From: DATAGF01 sp963835685
GTDB taxonomy: Bacteria > Actinomycetota > Thermoleophilia > Miltoncostaeales > Miltoncostaeaceae
Assembly: GCA_963835685.1 (NCBI GenBank)
Contig: CAWIGI010000013.1
Coordinates: forward strand, 1-64,000
DNA length: 64,000 nucleotides
Direction: 5' to 3'
Below the pieces are notes generated by a model that saw nothing but the letters and a program-made list of their open reading frames with translations, did not search any database and was not told the origin of the DNA. A program made the position numbers and the translations under genes. This document shows positions 20,147-27,707 of this stretch, in pieces. Within the stretch, counting starts at the first letter, position 1. Every line of letters starts with the position of its first letter.

Positions 20147-20587
20147 GTGCGTCTACTGCGACTCCAGCGCCCTCGTGCGCGCATACCTCGCCGACGAGGC
20201 GGGCCACTTCGAGTCTCTCGCGGCTCCTGCTCGACCCGCGACGGCTGGTGGTCACCTCGGCGCTGACAGAGGTCGAGATGGTCGCCGCCATTCGAGCCGC
20301 GGCCCGAGCAGGCCGCGTTCGCAGGCCGGACGTCGCCATCGCCGAAGCGATCGCCGACATGGGCGCCGGCGGGCCGATCGCCTTGATCGCGCTCGACTCC
20401 GGGCATGTGCTTCCGCGAGCGCGAGCGCTCTGCGAGATCTACCGGCTGAGGGCGCTCGATGCCGTTCACCTTGCGGTCGCGTTGGCCGAGGCGGCAGAGC
20501 TCGACGGCCGACGACGGGTTCGTCTTCGTCACCCGTGACGCCGACCAGGCCGCCGCGGCGCGGGCCGAGGGCCTTCAGCTGGCCTGA
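20147..20587 (+). pseudogene. PIN-domain (VapC/FitB-like) toxin, frame-broken
   Basis: Cognate toxin of the RHH antitoxin: a PIN-domain ribonuclease. Pieces in three frames: VYCDSSALVRAYLADEAGHF (first acidic residue of the site), VVTSALTEVEMVAAIRAAAR (second, in the TEVE helix), ALDAVHLAVALAEAAEL (third, D in LDAVHLA) and FVTRDADQAAAARAEGLQLA (fourth). Breaks lie at about 20150, 20220 and 20515. No start codon is in frame; deleting one C after GTG at 20147 would provide one. Each break needs only one base, so this is either a decayed toxin or, as likely, assembly indels. All four acidic positions are present. Confidence 0.7.
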
Positions 20588-20597
20588 CGGCGACCGC

Positions 20598-20644
20598 TTG
20601 GCCCGGCGGCCAAACGCCCTCCGCACCCCCTGGCCCGCGGGCCA
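20598..20644 (+). promoter_or_regulatory. Two related palindromes upstream of amt-glnK
   Basis: TTGGCC-N4-GGCCAA at 20598-20613 and the perfect palindrome TGGCCCGCGGGCCA at 20631-20644. Centres are 32 bases apart, close to three helical turns. They lie 81-127 bases before the amt ATG, a plausible site for a nitrogen or TetR-like regulator; no known GlnR or AmtR consensus was recognised. Confidence 0.4.
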
Positions 20645-20724
20645 ACGACCCGCCGGGGGGCGCGCTGAGAGGCTGACGCTGCGGCGAGCCCTTCCCGGAG
20701 GCCCGCCTGAGCACGGGGGCGCGG

Positions 20725-22076
20725 ATGGAAGCTTTGGCGATCGACACCGTCTGGGTGGTGGTCGCCGGGTGCCTGGTGCTGTTCATGCAGGCCGGCTTCG
20801 CCATGCTCGAGGTGGGCTTCTCGCGCATGAAGAACGCGGGCGCGGTGATGGCGAAGGTGCTCATCAACCTGTGCCTGGCGTTCGCCGTCTTCTGGGCCAT
20901 CGGCTACGCGATCGCCTTCGGCGACGGCGGGGACTTCCTCGGGGCGACCGGGTGGTTCATCGAGCTCGGCAACGCGGACGGGGTGCCGTCGCTCGCGTAC
21001 TCGGCGGTCGACGAGAACACCAAGTGGTTCTTCCAGGCCACCTTCGCGGCGGTGACGCTCGCGATCGTGTGGGGCTCGATGCTCGACCGGGTCCGGTTCG
21101 GGGCCTACGCGCCGTTCGCGGTGCTCTTCGTCGGGCTGATCTACCCGATCGTGGTCCACTGGCAGTGGGGCGGCGGGTGGCTGTTCCAGCACGGCTACCA
21201 GGACTTCGCCGGGTCGGGCGTCGTGCACCTCTGCGGCGCGACCGCGGCCTTCGCCGGGGCGATGATCATCGGGCCCCGGATCGGCAAGTTCCGCGAGGGG
21301 AAGGCGGTGCCGATACCCGGGCACTCGATGCCGCTGGCGATCCTCGGCGTGCTGATCCTCTGGGTCGGCTGGCAGGGGTTCAACGCGGGCTCGTGGCTCG
21401 CCGCGGTGGGGGCAGACCTCGGGCGGGTCATCGTGGTGACCAACCTGTCCGGCATCTTCGGCGTGATCGGGGCCACGATCGTCGCCCGCCTGCTGCTCGG
21501 GCACGCTCGACATCGGGATGATGGGCAACGGCGCGATCGCGGGGCTCGGCGCGATCGCCGGCCCGTGTGGCTTCGTGGCCCCCTGGGGCGGGGCCGTGAT
21601 CGGGCTGGTCGCCGGCTCGGTGATGGTGCTGGTGGTGCTCGGAGTGGACCGGATCCGCGTGGACGACCCGATCGGGGCGGTGGCCGGGCACGGCGGAGGC
21701 GGGAGTCGTCGGGGTGCTCGCCCCCGGCTTCCTGACGACCCCCTCCGCCGCTGAGCTGCTGGGGGGGCGCGAGGGCCTCGTCTACGGCGGAGGGCTCACG
21801 CAGCTCGGGTGGCAGCTCGTGGCGCTCGGCGCCATCGCCTCCTTCACGTTCGTGACGGCCTGGGCGTCCTTCACCCTCATCGACCGGACCATGGGGCTCC
21901 GCGCGCCCGAGGAGGCCGAGCTCCAGGGGCTCGACATCGTCGAGCACGGCATGTACGGGTATCCCGAGCGGTTCATCGAGGTGCCCGGCGCCACGCCGGA
22001 CGACGCGCTCCTCGACCTCGAGGGGGTGCCGGTCGGCGCCGCCACCGCGCCGAGAGGGATGGAGGACGGGTCGTGA
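20725..22076 (+). CDS. amt: Ammonium transporter, Amt family (two frame breaks)
   Basis: Trimeric ammonium channel of the cytoplasmic membrane. The ATG at 20725 starts MEALAIDTVWVVVAGCLVLF, then MQAGFAMLEVGFSRMKNAGA, the Amt signature. Eleven spans are expected; conserved features include NTKWFFQATFAAVTLAIVWG, FVGLIYPIVVHWQWGGGWL, GSGVVHLCGATAAFAGAMI (pore histidine) and LWVGWQGFNAGS. One extra base near 21500 and another break near 21700 interrupt it; the rest reads DIGMMGNGAIAGLGAIAGPC and then LAPGFLTTP to the end. The C-terminal tail from about 21880 is long and acidic (EEAELQGLDIVEHGMYGYPE), the usual PII-contact region. The stop overlaps the PII gene start (GTGA). Confidence 0.92.
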
Positions 22077-22426
22077 AGAAGATCGAGGCGTTCATCCGGC
22101 ACGAGGCGCTCGAGGCGATCCACGACCGCCTGGCGGCCATGGGCCTGCCGTCGATGAGCGTGACCGAGGTCAAGGGCTCGGGGCGCCAGAAGGGGTTCAC
22201 GGAGAGCTACCGCGGGGCGCGGACGACGATCTTCCTGCGCCCCAAGCTCAAGCTCGAGATGGTGGTCGACGACGTCGACGTGGACCGCGCGATCGACTGC
22301 ATCCTGGAGCTCGCCCACACCGGCCAGCCGGGGGACGGCAAGATCTTCATCCTCGCGGTCGAGGAGTCGATCCGGGTGCGGACCGGCGAGCGCGGCCCGG
22401 TGGTCCTGGAGGCCCACGACCACTGA
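22074..22426 (+). CDS. glnK: PII signal protein (GlnB/GlnK) without the T-loop tyrosine
   Basis: Nitrogen/energy sensor that gates Amt. The GTG at 22074 overlaps the amt stop. 117 residues: KKIEAFIRHEALEAIHDRLA, MSVTEVKGSGRQKGFTESYR (2-oxoglutarate/T-loop base), PKLKLEMVVDDVDVDRAIDC, GQPGDGKIFILAVEESIRVR (ATP site). The T loop reads ESYRGARTTIFL where E. coli has ELYRGAEYMVDF, so the residue at position 51 is Thr, not the Tyr that is uridylylated in E. coli or adenylylated in actinobacteria. Control by that modification is therefore unlikely; ligand binding residues remain. Confidence 0.93.
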
Positions 22427-22608
22427 GCCGCGGGCCGGCCGCGGGGAGCGCTCCGCCCCGAAGGCCATGCTGCAATCCGGCGGGCTGCAAATCATCGCGG
22501 ATCCGGCGTCATCGGTCGCCCACATAGGCATAGCTATGCGGGCTCCCTGCTTCCTTGGCCCGCGGGATTTTCGCGGCCGGAATCACAGCCAACCTCCGGG
22601 GCGGAGCA
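22427..22608. other. Intergenic region between convergent glnK and ABC permease
   Basis: It holds GC-rich inverted repeats just after the glnK stop (about 22430-22462, possible terminator without T-run), a perfect 12-base palindrome at 22528-22539, and at 22556-22566 an 11-base match (TGGCCCGCGGG) to the second palindrome in front of amt. No gene was seen. Confidence 0.4.
22528..22539. repeat. Perfect 12-base palindrome GCATAGCTATGC
   Basis: AT-richer than everything around it and located between the 3' ends of glnK and the ABC permease. It could be a protein-binding site; I know of no matching consensus. Confidence 0.35.
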
Positions 22609-23391
22609 CTAGCTCAGCAGCGTGCGGCGCAGCCGGGCCGCGGGGAACGGGAAGAGGGCGAGGAAGAGCGCGACCAGCGCGCCGACGTGCGCCAGCGTGA
22701 GCAGGTCGACGGTGCCCAGGGTGAGGTCGCGCGTGGCGGCGACCAGGTGCGAGAGCGGCAGGCACCAGCCGACGACCTGGGCCCACTCCGGGAGGTCGGA
22801 GAACGGGAAGAACACGCCGCCGAACAGGAACATCGGCGTGATGATCCCGGTGAAGAGGATGTTGTAGTGCTCGATGTTCGTGACCATCGCGGTGTAGGCC
22901 ATGCCCAGCACGGCGAAGGTGAGCGCCCCGATCAGGAAGACCGCGGGCGCCAGCAGCGCCCACGGTGAGAGGACGAGGCCGAAGACGGCCATGACCATCA
23001 GGAAGACCACGCCGTAGGTGACCGCGCGCGTGGCGGCCCAGAGGTACTCGCCGACGACGACGTCGGCCAGCGACAGCGGCGTCGTGACGACGGCCTCGAC
23101 GACCCGGCGCACGTGGATGCGCACGAACGAGTTGTAGGTGGTCTCGATGACCGCCCCGAACATGACCGTCGACGCCGCGACCCCCGGCGCGATGAAGTCC
23201 ACGTAGTCGACCCCGTCGACCGTCGTGAGGTAGGTCCCGAGGCCGAGGCCCATGATCGCCAGGTAGGCGATCGCCTCGAGGAAGCGCGGCGTGAGGCTGG
23301 TGGCGACGGTCTTGCGCCCCACGGTGGCGTTGCGCTGCCACATCCGCAGCGCCCCGCGCGGCGAGAACTCGTACGCCTCGGCGACCGTCAC
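22609..23391 (-). CDS. ABC-2 type permease without adjacent ATPase gene
   Basis: Integral membrane half of an ABC exporter (NodJ/DrrB-like). The GTG at 23391 overlaps the stop of vapC. 260 residues with about six spans: AIAYLAIMGLGLGTYLTTV, the conserved FIAPGVAASTVMFGAVIETT, VVVGEYLWAATRAVTYGVVF, LVLSPWALLAPAVFLIGALT, ILFTGIITPMFLFGGVFFPF and ARDLTLGTVDLLTLAHVGAL. The FFPFSDLPEWAQ and PLSHLVAATRDL motifs are typical of the ABC-2 superfamily. Such permeases normally follow their ATPase gene; here the position upstream is occupied by a toxin-antitoxin pair, so the partner must be elsewhere or lost. Confidence 0.85.
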   Translation of the reverse strand: MTVAEAYEFSPRGALRMWQRNATVGRKTVATSLTPRFLEAIAYLAIMGLGLGTYLTTVDGVDYVDFIAPGVAASTVMFGAVIETTYNSFVRIHVRRVVEAVVTTPLSLADVVVGEYLWAATRAVTYGVVFLMVMAVFGLVLSPWALLAPAVFLIGALTFAVLGMAYTAMVTNIEHYNILFTGIITPMFLFGGVFFPFSDLPEWAQVVGWCLPLSHLVAATRDLTLGTVDLLTLAHVGALVALFLALFPFPAARLRRTLLS

Positions 23392-23777
23392 CAGATGGTG
23401 GCGGGCCTGTCGTGATCCCGAAGCACCCGGTCCTTCGTCACGATCTGCGCTCCGTGGGCGCGAGCGGTCGAGTAGATGATCCGATCCGCCGGATCCCTCG
23501 GGACAAGCGCGCCCTCGAGTACCGCGGCGGCGACGGCGATGTCGGGGCGCAGGCCGAGGGTCTCGATCCGCGCATCCGCGAGCGCCGCGGTGACCCACGC
23601 GCCGACCTCGCGGTCGAGCAGGATCCGGCCCTTCAACGACAGCATCGCGAGCTCCCAGCAGCTGATCGTGCAGACGCCGAGGCGGTCGGCCCCGTCGATG
23701 GCCGCCCGCGCGGCGCGCGAGAGGCGGGCCGGCGCGTCGACGAGCCAGAGCCAGGCGTGGGTGTCGAGGACGATCAC
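23388..23777 (-). CDS. vapC: VapC-type PIN-domain toxin
   Basis: 129 residues, intact. PIN ribonuclease with the first acidic residue in MIVLDTHAWLWLVDAPARLS, the second in VCTISCWELAMLSLKGRILL (E of WELA), the third in LVPRDPADRIIYSTARAHGA (D of PADRII) and the fourth in QIVTKDRVLRDHD. This is the DTHAWLW subgroup paired with Phd/YefM-like antitoxins. The ATG at 23777 overlaps the antitoxin stop (ATGA), and its stop overlaps the permease GTG. Confidence 0.92.
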   Translation of the reverse strand: MIVLDTHAWLWLVDAPARLSRAARAAIDGADRLGVCTISCWELAMLSLKGRILLDREVGAWVTAALADARIETLGLRPDIAVAAAVLEGALVPRDPADRIIYSTARAHGAQIVTKDRVLRDHDRPATIW

Positions 23778-24004
23778 TCGCGCTCGACGTCCCAGGGGTC
23801 ATCGATCGGGGCGAGGAGCTCCTCCTCGCTGACGTTGTAGGTGACGCTGCCCAGGAGCGACGGGGGCTCCTCGACCGGCGCAACCTTCGCGACCGCGCGA
23901 CCGCGCTTGGTGACGACGATCGTCTCGCCCGTCGCCGCTACCTCGTCGAGCAGCCCCAAGCACTTGGCCTTGAACACGCTCGCGCTGATCGTGCGCTGGG
24001 CCAT
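23774..24004 (-). CDS. vapB: Phd/YefM-type antitoxin of the VapC toxin
   Basis: 76 residues. SASVFKAKCLGLLDEVAATG followed by ETIVVTKRGRAVAKVAPVEE is the Phd/YefM DNA-binding fold; the acidic C-terminus (SEEELLAPIDDPWDVERE) should neutralise the toxin. The ATG at 24004 has a strong AGGAGGTG site 6 bases upstream. It should repress its own promoter via the repeats at 24021-24046. Confidence 0.9.
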   Translation of the reverse strand: MAQRTISASVFKAKCLGLLDEVAATGETIVVTKRGRAVAKVAPVEEPPSLLGSVTYNVSEEELLAPIDDPWDVERE

Positions 24005-24020
24005 CCGTTCACCTCCTGAG

Positions 24021-24046
24021 TGACCATGGTCAGATTACCATGGTCA
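24021..24046 (-). promoter_or_regulatory. Antitoxin operator: twin ACCATGGT boxes around a -10 element
   Basis: TGACCATGGTCA (24021-24032) is a perfect 12-base palindrome. ACCATGGTCA occurs at 24023-24032 and again at 24037-24046, a 14-base repeat unit. On the minus strand TAATCT (24037-24032) sits between them as a likely -10, so binding of antitoxin dimers would block transcription of vapBC. Confidence 0.7.
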
Positions 24047-24054
24047 CATCAACC

Positions 24055-24360
24055 TCAAAGCGCCTCGAGCGCCGCCCGGAACTCGTCGGCCATCCCGGTG
24101 TGGCCGTGCTTCAGGGACTGGTCGATGCCCGTGAGGTAGGCGTCGGCGGCCTCGTCGGCGCGGCCCAGCCGCGTCAGCGCCTCGGCGAGGCGGCCCCAGG
24201 CGTTGCCCTCGTCCTCGGCTAGCTCGAGGTAGGCGCGGAGCTCGCCGACGGCGTCCTCGTCGCGCCCGGCGTGCAGCAGCTCGTTGGCGTAGCCGAAGCG
24301 GGCGCGCGCGACGCTGGGGTCCGCGGCGACGAGGCCCGCGAAGTAGTCGAGGCGGTCCAC
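24055..24360 (-). CDS. Small tetratricopeptide-repeat protein
   Basis: 101 residues from the GTG at 24360; this start is preferred over a longer frame because TACCGT ends 6 bases before it. Helical pairs read RFGYANELLHAGRDEDAVGE with LRAYLELAEDEG, and AWGRLAEALTRLGRADEAAD with AYLTGIDQSLKHG, i.e. about two and a half TPR units for protein contacts. No signal peptide. It is divergent from nuoA and ends just upstream of the vapB operator. Its partner is unknown; an assembly role for complex I is conceivable from position only. Confidence 0.75.
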   Translation of the reverse strand: MDRLDYFAGLVAADPSVARARFGYANELLHAGRDEDAVGELRAYLELAEDEGNAWGRLAEALTRLGRADEAADAYLTGIDQSLKHGHTGMADEFRAALEAL

Positions 24361-24366
24361 GCCGTG

Positions 24367-24372
24367 ACGGTA
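24367..24372 (-). promoter_or_regulatory. Candidate -10 hexamer for the TPR gene
   Basis: TACCGT on the minus strand ends 6 bases before the GTG at 24360, consistent with a leaderless message. Confidence 0.45.
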
Positions 24373-24430
24373 CAGCGCCCGCGGCGGCGGTGGCGATCGG
24401 CACATTGATGCGGCCCCCAACGCCCGTTGC

Positions 24431-24436
24431 TAGCGT
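24431..24436 (+). promoter_or_regulatory. Candidate -10 hexamer for nuoA-N
   Basis: TAGCGT lies 14 bases before the nuoA GTG at 24451. This predicts a start about 7 bases before the codon, a very short leader without a clear ribosome-binding site. Confidence 0.4.
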
Positions 24437-24450
24437 GCGATCCGAGGCCT

Positions 24451-24807
24451 GTGGAGCTCTCCGACTACCTGCCGATCCTGATCTACTTCGCCGCCGGCCT
24501 GGCCGTCGCCGGAGCGATCTTCACCCTCAGCAAGGTCGTCCGCGCCCGGCCCAACCCGGCGAAGGTGCTGCCCTACGAGAGCGGCATCCTGCCGGCCACG
24601 CCGGTGAGGCAGCGCTTCTCGATCGACTTCTACCTCACGGCGATGCTCTTCATCGTCTTCGACATCGAGCTGGCCTTCCTGTACCCGATCGCCGTGATCC
24701 TGCGCGACGACGGCGTGCTGGCCCTGGTGGTGCTCGTCGTCTTCGTCTTCACGGTCGTCGAGGCGCTCGTCTACATCTGGAAGAAGGGGGCGCTCGAATG
24801 GCGCTGA
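24451..24807 (+). CDS. nuoA: NADH-quinone oxidoreductase subunit A
   Basis: Membrane subunit of complex I at the junction of the two arms. 118 residues from GTG; three spans: LPILIYFAAGLAVAGAIFTL, FYLTAMLFIVFDIELAFLYP and VLALVVLVVFVFTVVEALVY. The invariant YESGILP and the FDIELAFLYP motif with its conserved acidic pair are present. First gene of a 14-gene operon in the standard A-N order; its TGA overlaps the nuoB start region by ten bases. Confidence 0.95.
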   Translation: MELSDYLPILIYFAAGLAVAGAIFTLSKVVRARPNPAKVLPYESGILPATPVRQRFSIDFYLTAMLFIVFDIELAFLYPIAVILRDDGVLALVVLVVFVFTVVEALVYIWKKGALEWR

Positions 24808-25382
24808 TCCCGCCGCCCGGCAGCCCGGTGGAGCGCGCGCCGCGCACGGCGGAGGAGATCGACCGCGACCTCCGCGACGCCGAGGAGGCCGACTTCGAGC
24901 GGAGCCTCCTCACCACGACGGTCGAGAAGGCCATCGCCTGGGCGCGCTCGAGCTCCATCTGGCCCGCCACCTTCGGCCTCGCGTGCTGCGCCATCGAGAT
25001 GATGCACACCGTGACCCCGCGCTACGACCTCGCGCGCTTCGGCGCCGAGGTGTTCCGGGCCTCGCCCCGCCAGGCCGACCTGATGATCGTGTCGGGCCGC
25101 GTCGCCCAGAAGATGGCGCCGGTCCTGCGGCGGATCTACGACCAGATGCTCGAGCCCAAGTGGGTGATCTCGATGGGCGCCTGCGCCTCCACGGGGGGCG
25201 TGTTCAACAACTACGCCCTGCTGCAGGGCGTGGACAAGATCGTCCCGGTCAACGTCTACGTGCCGGGCTGCCCGCCGCGGCCCGAGGGCCTCATCGAGGG
25301 CATCCTCATCCTGCAGAAGACGATCGGCGCCAAGGGCCTGCCGAGCGCGGCCGACCTGCGCCGCGAGGGCACCGCCGCGTGA
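24798..25382 (+). CDS. nuoB: NADH-quinone oxidoreductase subunit B
   Basis: Peripheral subunit carrying the terminal [4Fe-4S] cluster N2 that reduces quinone. 194 residues. Cluster ligands: the tandem cysteines in TFGLACCAIEMMHT, the cysteine in VISMGACASTGGVFNNY and the one in VYVPGCPPRPEGLIEG. An acidic N-terminal extension (TAEEIDRDLRDAEEADFERS) precedes the conserved core. The ATG at 24798 lies inside the last codons of nuoA; the stop overlaps nuoC (GTGA). Confidence 0.97.
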   Translation: MALIPPPGSPVERAPRTAEEIDRDLRDAEEADFERSLLTTTVEKAIAWARSSSIWPATFGLACCAIEMMHTVTPRYDLARFGAEVFRASPRQADLMIVSGRVAQKMAPVLRRIYDQMLEPKWVISMGACASTGGVFNNYALLQGVDKIVPVNVYVPGCPPRPEGLIEGILILQKTIGAKGLPSAADLRREGTAA

Positions 25383-25849
25383 GCGAGGTGCGCGCCACGA
25401 TCGACGCCGGCGTGCCCGGCGCCGTCGCGGATGCCGTCACCCACGCCGGCGACCTCACCCTGGAGGTGCCCCGCGACCGGCTGCTCGAGGTGGCCCGCTT
25501 CGCCGCCGGCCAGCCGCTGTCGTTCACGCTGCTCTCCGACCTGACCTGCTCGGACTGGCCCGAGCGCCCCGGCCGCTTCCGGCTCGCCTACCACCTCTTC
25601 TCGCTGGGGAACGGCTCGCGCGTGCGGCTGCGCGTCTGGGCCGGGGAGCCGCCCGAGGTCGACTCGGTGACGGGCGTGTGGGCCACCGCCAACTGGCACG
25701 AGCGCGAGGTCTACGACATGTTCGGGGTCCGCTTCCGGGGCCACCCCGATCTCGCCAGGATCCTCATGCCCCTCGACTGGGAGGGGCATCCCCTGCGGCG
25801 CGACTACCCGCTGGGCGGCGAGGAGGTCGAGTTCTCGGATGCGGTCTAG
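25379..25849 (+). CDS. nuoC: NADH-quinone oxidoreductase subunit C
   Basis: Structural subunit of the quinone-binding arm (30 kDa subunit family). 156 residues from the GTG at 25379. The C-terminal signature is complete: ATANWHEREVYDMFGVRFRG and HPDLARILMPLDWEGHPLRR with DYPLGGEEVEF. It is a separate gene, not fused to NuoD as in E. coli. Twelve bases separate it from nuoD. Confidence 0.96.
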   Translation: MSEVRATIDAGVPGAVADAVTHAGDLTLEVPRDRLLEVARFAAGQPLSFTLLSDLTCSDWPERPGRFRLAYHLFSLGNGSRVRLRVWAGEPPEVDSVTGVWATANWHEREVYDMFGVRFRGHPDLARILMPLDWEGHPLRRDYPLGGEEVEFSDAV

Positions 25850-25861
25850 GAGCGCGGGGCC

Positions 25862-27209
25862 ATGAGCACCGAGCCCGGGCTGGGCCTCCCCCTCGCCGAC
25901 GAGGCGCGCGAGGCCCTGGAGGCGGCGCGCCGCGAGGGCCGCGAGCTCACGGAGACCGAGCGCGCGATCGCCGGCGCCGAGGCGCTGACCCCGCAGGAGG
26001 CCCTCGCGAGCGTCGAGGCCGCCGGCGAGACCGACCCCGGCTCGCGGGCGCCGATGGTCATCAACCTCGGGCCGCAGCACCCCTCGACCCACGGCGTGCT
26101 GCGGCTGATCACCGAGCTCGACGGCGAGGTCATCCGCGACCTGCACCCGGTGATCGGCTACCTGCACACCGGCATCGAGAAGCAGTGCGAGAACAAGACC
26201 TACTGGCAGGCCATCACGCTCGTGACGCGGATGGACTACCTGGCCTCGTTCTTCAACATCCACGCCTACGCCATGGCGGTCGAGCGCCTGCTCGAGCTCG
26301 AGGTGCCGGACCGCGCCGAGTACCTGCGCGTGATCATGTCCGAGCTCAACCGCATCACCAGCCACCTGGTCTGGCTCGGCACCAGCGGGCTCGAGCTGGG
26401 CGCCATCACCCTGCTCTTCTACACCTACCGCGAGCGCGAGAAGGCGCTGGACCTCTGCGAGATGATCTCGGGGGACCGCATGAACACGCGGTACTTCCAG
26501 GTGGGGGGCTGCGCCGACGACATGCCCCCCGGGTTCGAGCAGCGCCTGCGCGCCTTCATCGACGAGATGCCCGGGCGCATCGACGACTACGAGGACCTGC
26601 TGTCGAGCAACCCGATCTGGCTCGACCGCACCAAGGGGATCGGCGTGCTGCCCGCCGAGGAGCTGCTCGACCTCGGCGTCACCGGGCCCGCCCTGCGCGC
26701 CGCGGGGGTGGACCTCGACCTGCGCAAGACGACGCCGTACTCGGGCTACGAGCACTTCGACTTCCAGGTGCCCCTCGGGGTGAACGGCGACGCCTACGAC
26801 CGCTACGCCCTCCGCGTGCGCGAGATGCGCGAGTCGGTGCGGATCATCGGCCAGGCCCTCGACGGCATGCCGGAGGGCCCCCACATCGCCGACGACCGGA
26901 AGGTGGTGCTGCCGCCACGGGCCGAGCTCGCCACGTCGATGGAGGCGCTGATCCACCACTTCAAGCTCGTCACCGAGGGCTTCCACGTCCCCGAGGGCGA
27001 GGCATACGCGGCGGTGGAGAGCCCGCGCGGCGAGCTGGGCTGCTACGTGGTCGCCGACGGGTCGCCCAAGCCGCGGCGGGTGCACGTGCGCGACCCCAGC
27101 TTCGTCAACCTCCAGTGCCTGCGGCCGATGGCCCGCGGCGCCTACCTGGCCGACCTGATCACGATGATCGGCTCGCTCGACAACGTGATGGGCGGGGTCG
27201 AACCGGTGA
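25862..27209 (+). CDS. nuoD: NADH-quinone oxidoreductase subunit D
   Basis: 49 kDa subunit forming the quinone pocket with NuoB. About 65 extra N-terminal residues, rich in Glu/Ala (ELTETERAIAGAEALTPQEA), precede the core PMVINLGPQHPSTHGVLRLI. Further landmarks: HPVIGYLHTGIEKQCENKTY, MSELNRITSHLVWLGTSGLE, and DLITMIGSLDNVMGG. As written the frame runs straight into NuoE. Removing one A at 27201-27202 gives GGVDR and a TGA at 27207-27209, the normal NuoD end, overlapping a GTG for NuoE. I therefore annotate two genes; a true fusion is the alternative. Confidence 0.93.
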
Positions 27210-27707
27210 CCGCCGAGGAGATCCGGCAGCACATCGACCCGATGCGGGACGAGTTCGCCGAGGAGCGCTCGCTGGTGCTGCCCGCGCTGAAGTTCGCCCA
27301 GACCGAGAAGGGCCATCTCACCCAGGACGACCTCGCCGCGGTGGCCGAGGCCGTCAACCTCACGCCGGCCTACGTCGAGAGCATCGCCTCGTTCTACGAC
27401 CGGCTCTACCTGCGCCCCACCGGCACGCGGGTGGTCTCGGTCTGCATCACCCTCTCCTGCATGCTGCGCGGCTCCGACGAGCTGCTGGAGCACATCTGCG
27501 AGCGCGAGGGCCTGCCGGGCGGCGGCGGCACCACCGAGGACGGCGCGATCACGGTGCAGGAGGCCCAGTGCCTGGGCTACTGCGACCGGGCGCCGTGCCT
27601 GCAGGTCGACGCGCTGGAGACCACGCGGCCCGCTGACCCTGGACGACGCCGACCGGCTGCTCGACGGGCTGCGCGAGGCCCCGCGCCCCGAGCGCCTCTG
27701 GAGATAG
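27206..27707 (+). CDS. nuoE: NADH-quinone oxidoreductase subunit E (one frame break)
   Basis: 24 kDa subunit with the [2Fe-2S] cluster N1a. The proposed GTG at 27206 gives VTAEEIRQHIDPMRDEFAEE. The thioredoxin-like core holds the four ligands as VVSVCITLSCMLRG (C-x4-C) and EAQCLGYCDRAPCLQVD (C-x3-C). Near 27633 one extra C breaks the frame; without it the end reads TRPLTLDDADRLLDGLREAP and RPERLWR before the TAG at 27705-27707. About 166 residues, the family norm. nuoF starts at the very next base. Confidence 0.93.

Noticed and set aside
18261..20360. 699-codon minus-strand ORF opposite the malic enzyme
   Set aside because: Low-complexity antisense frame; the malic enzyme and RHH antitoxin explain the region.
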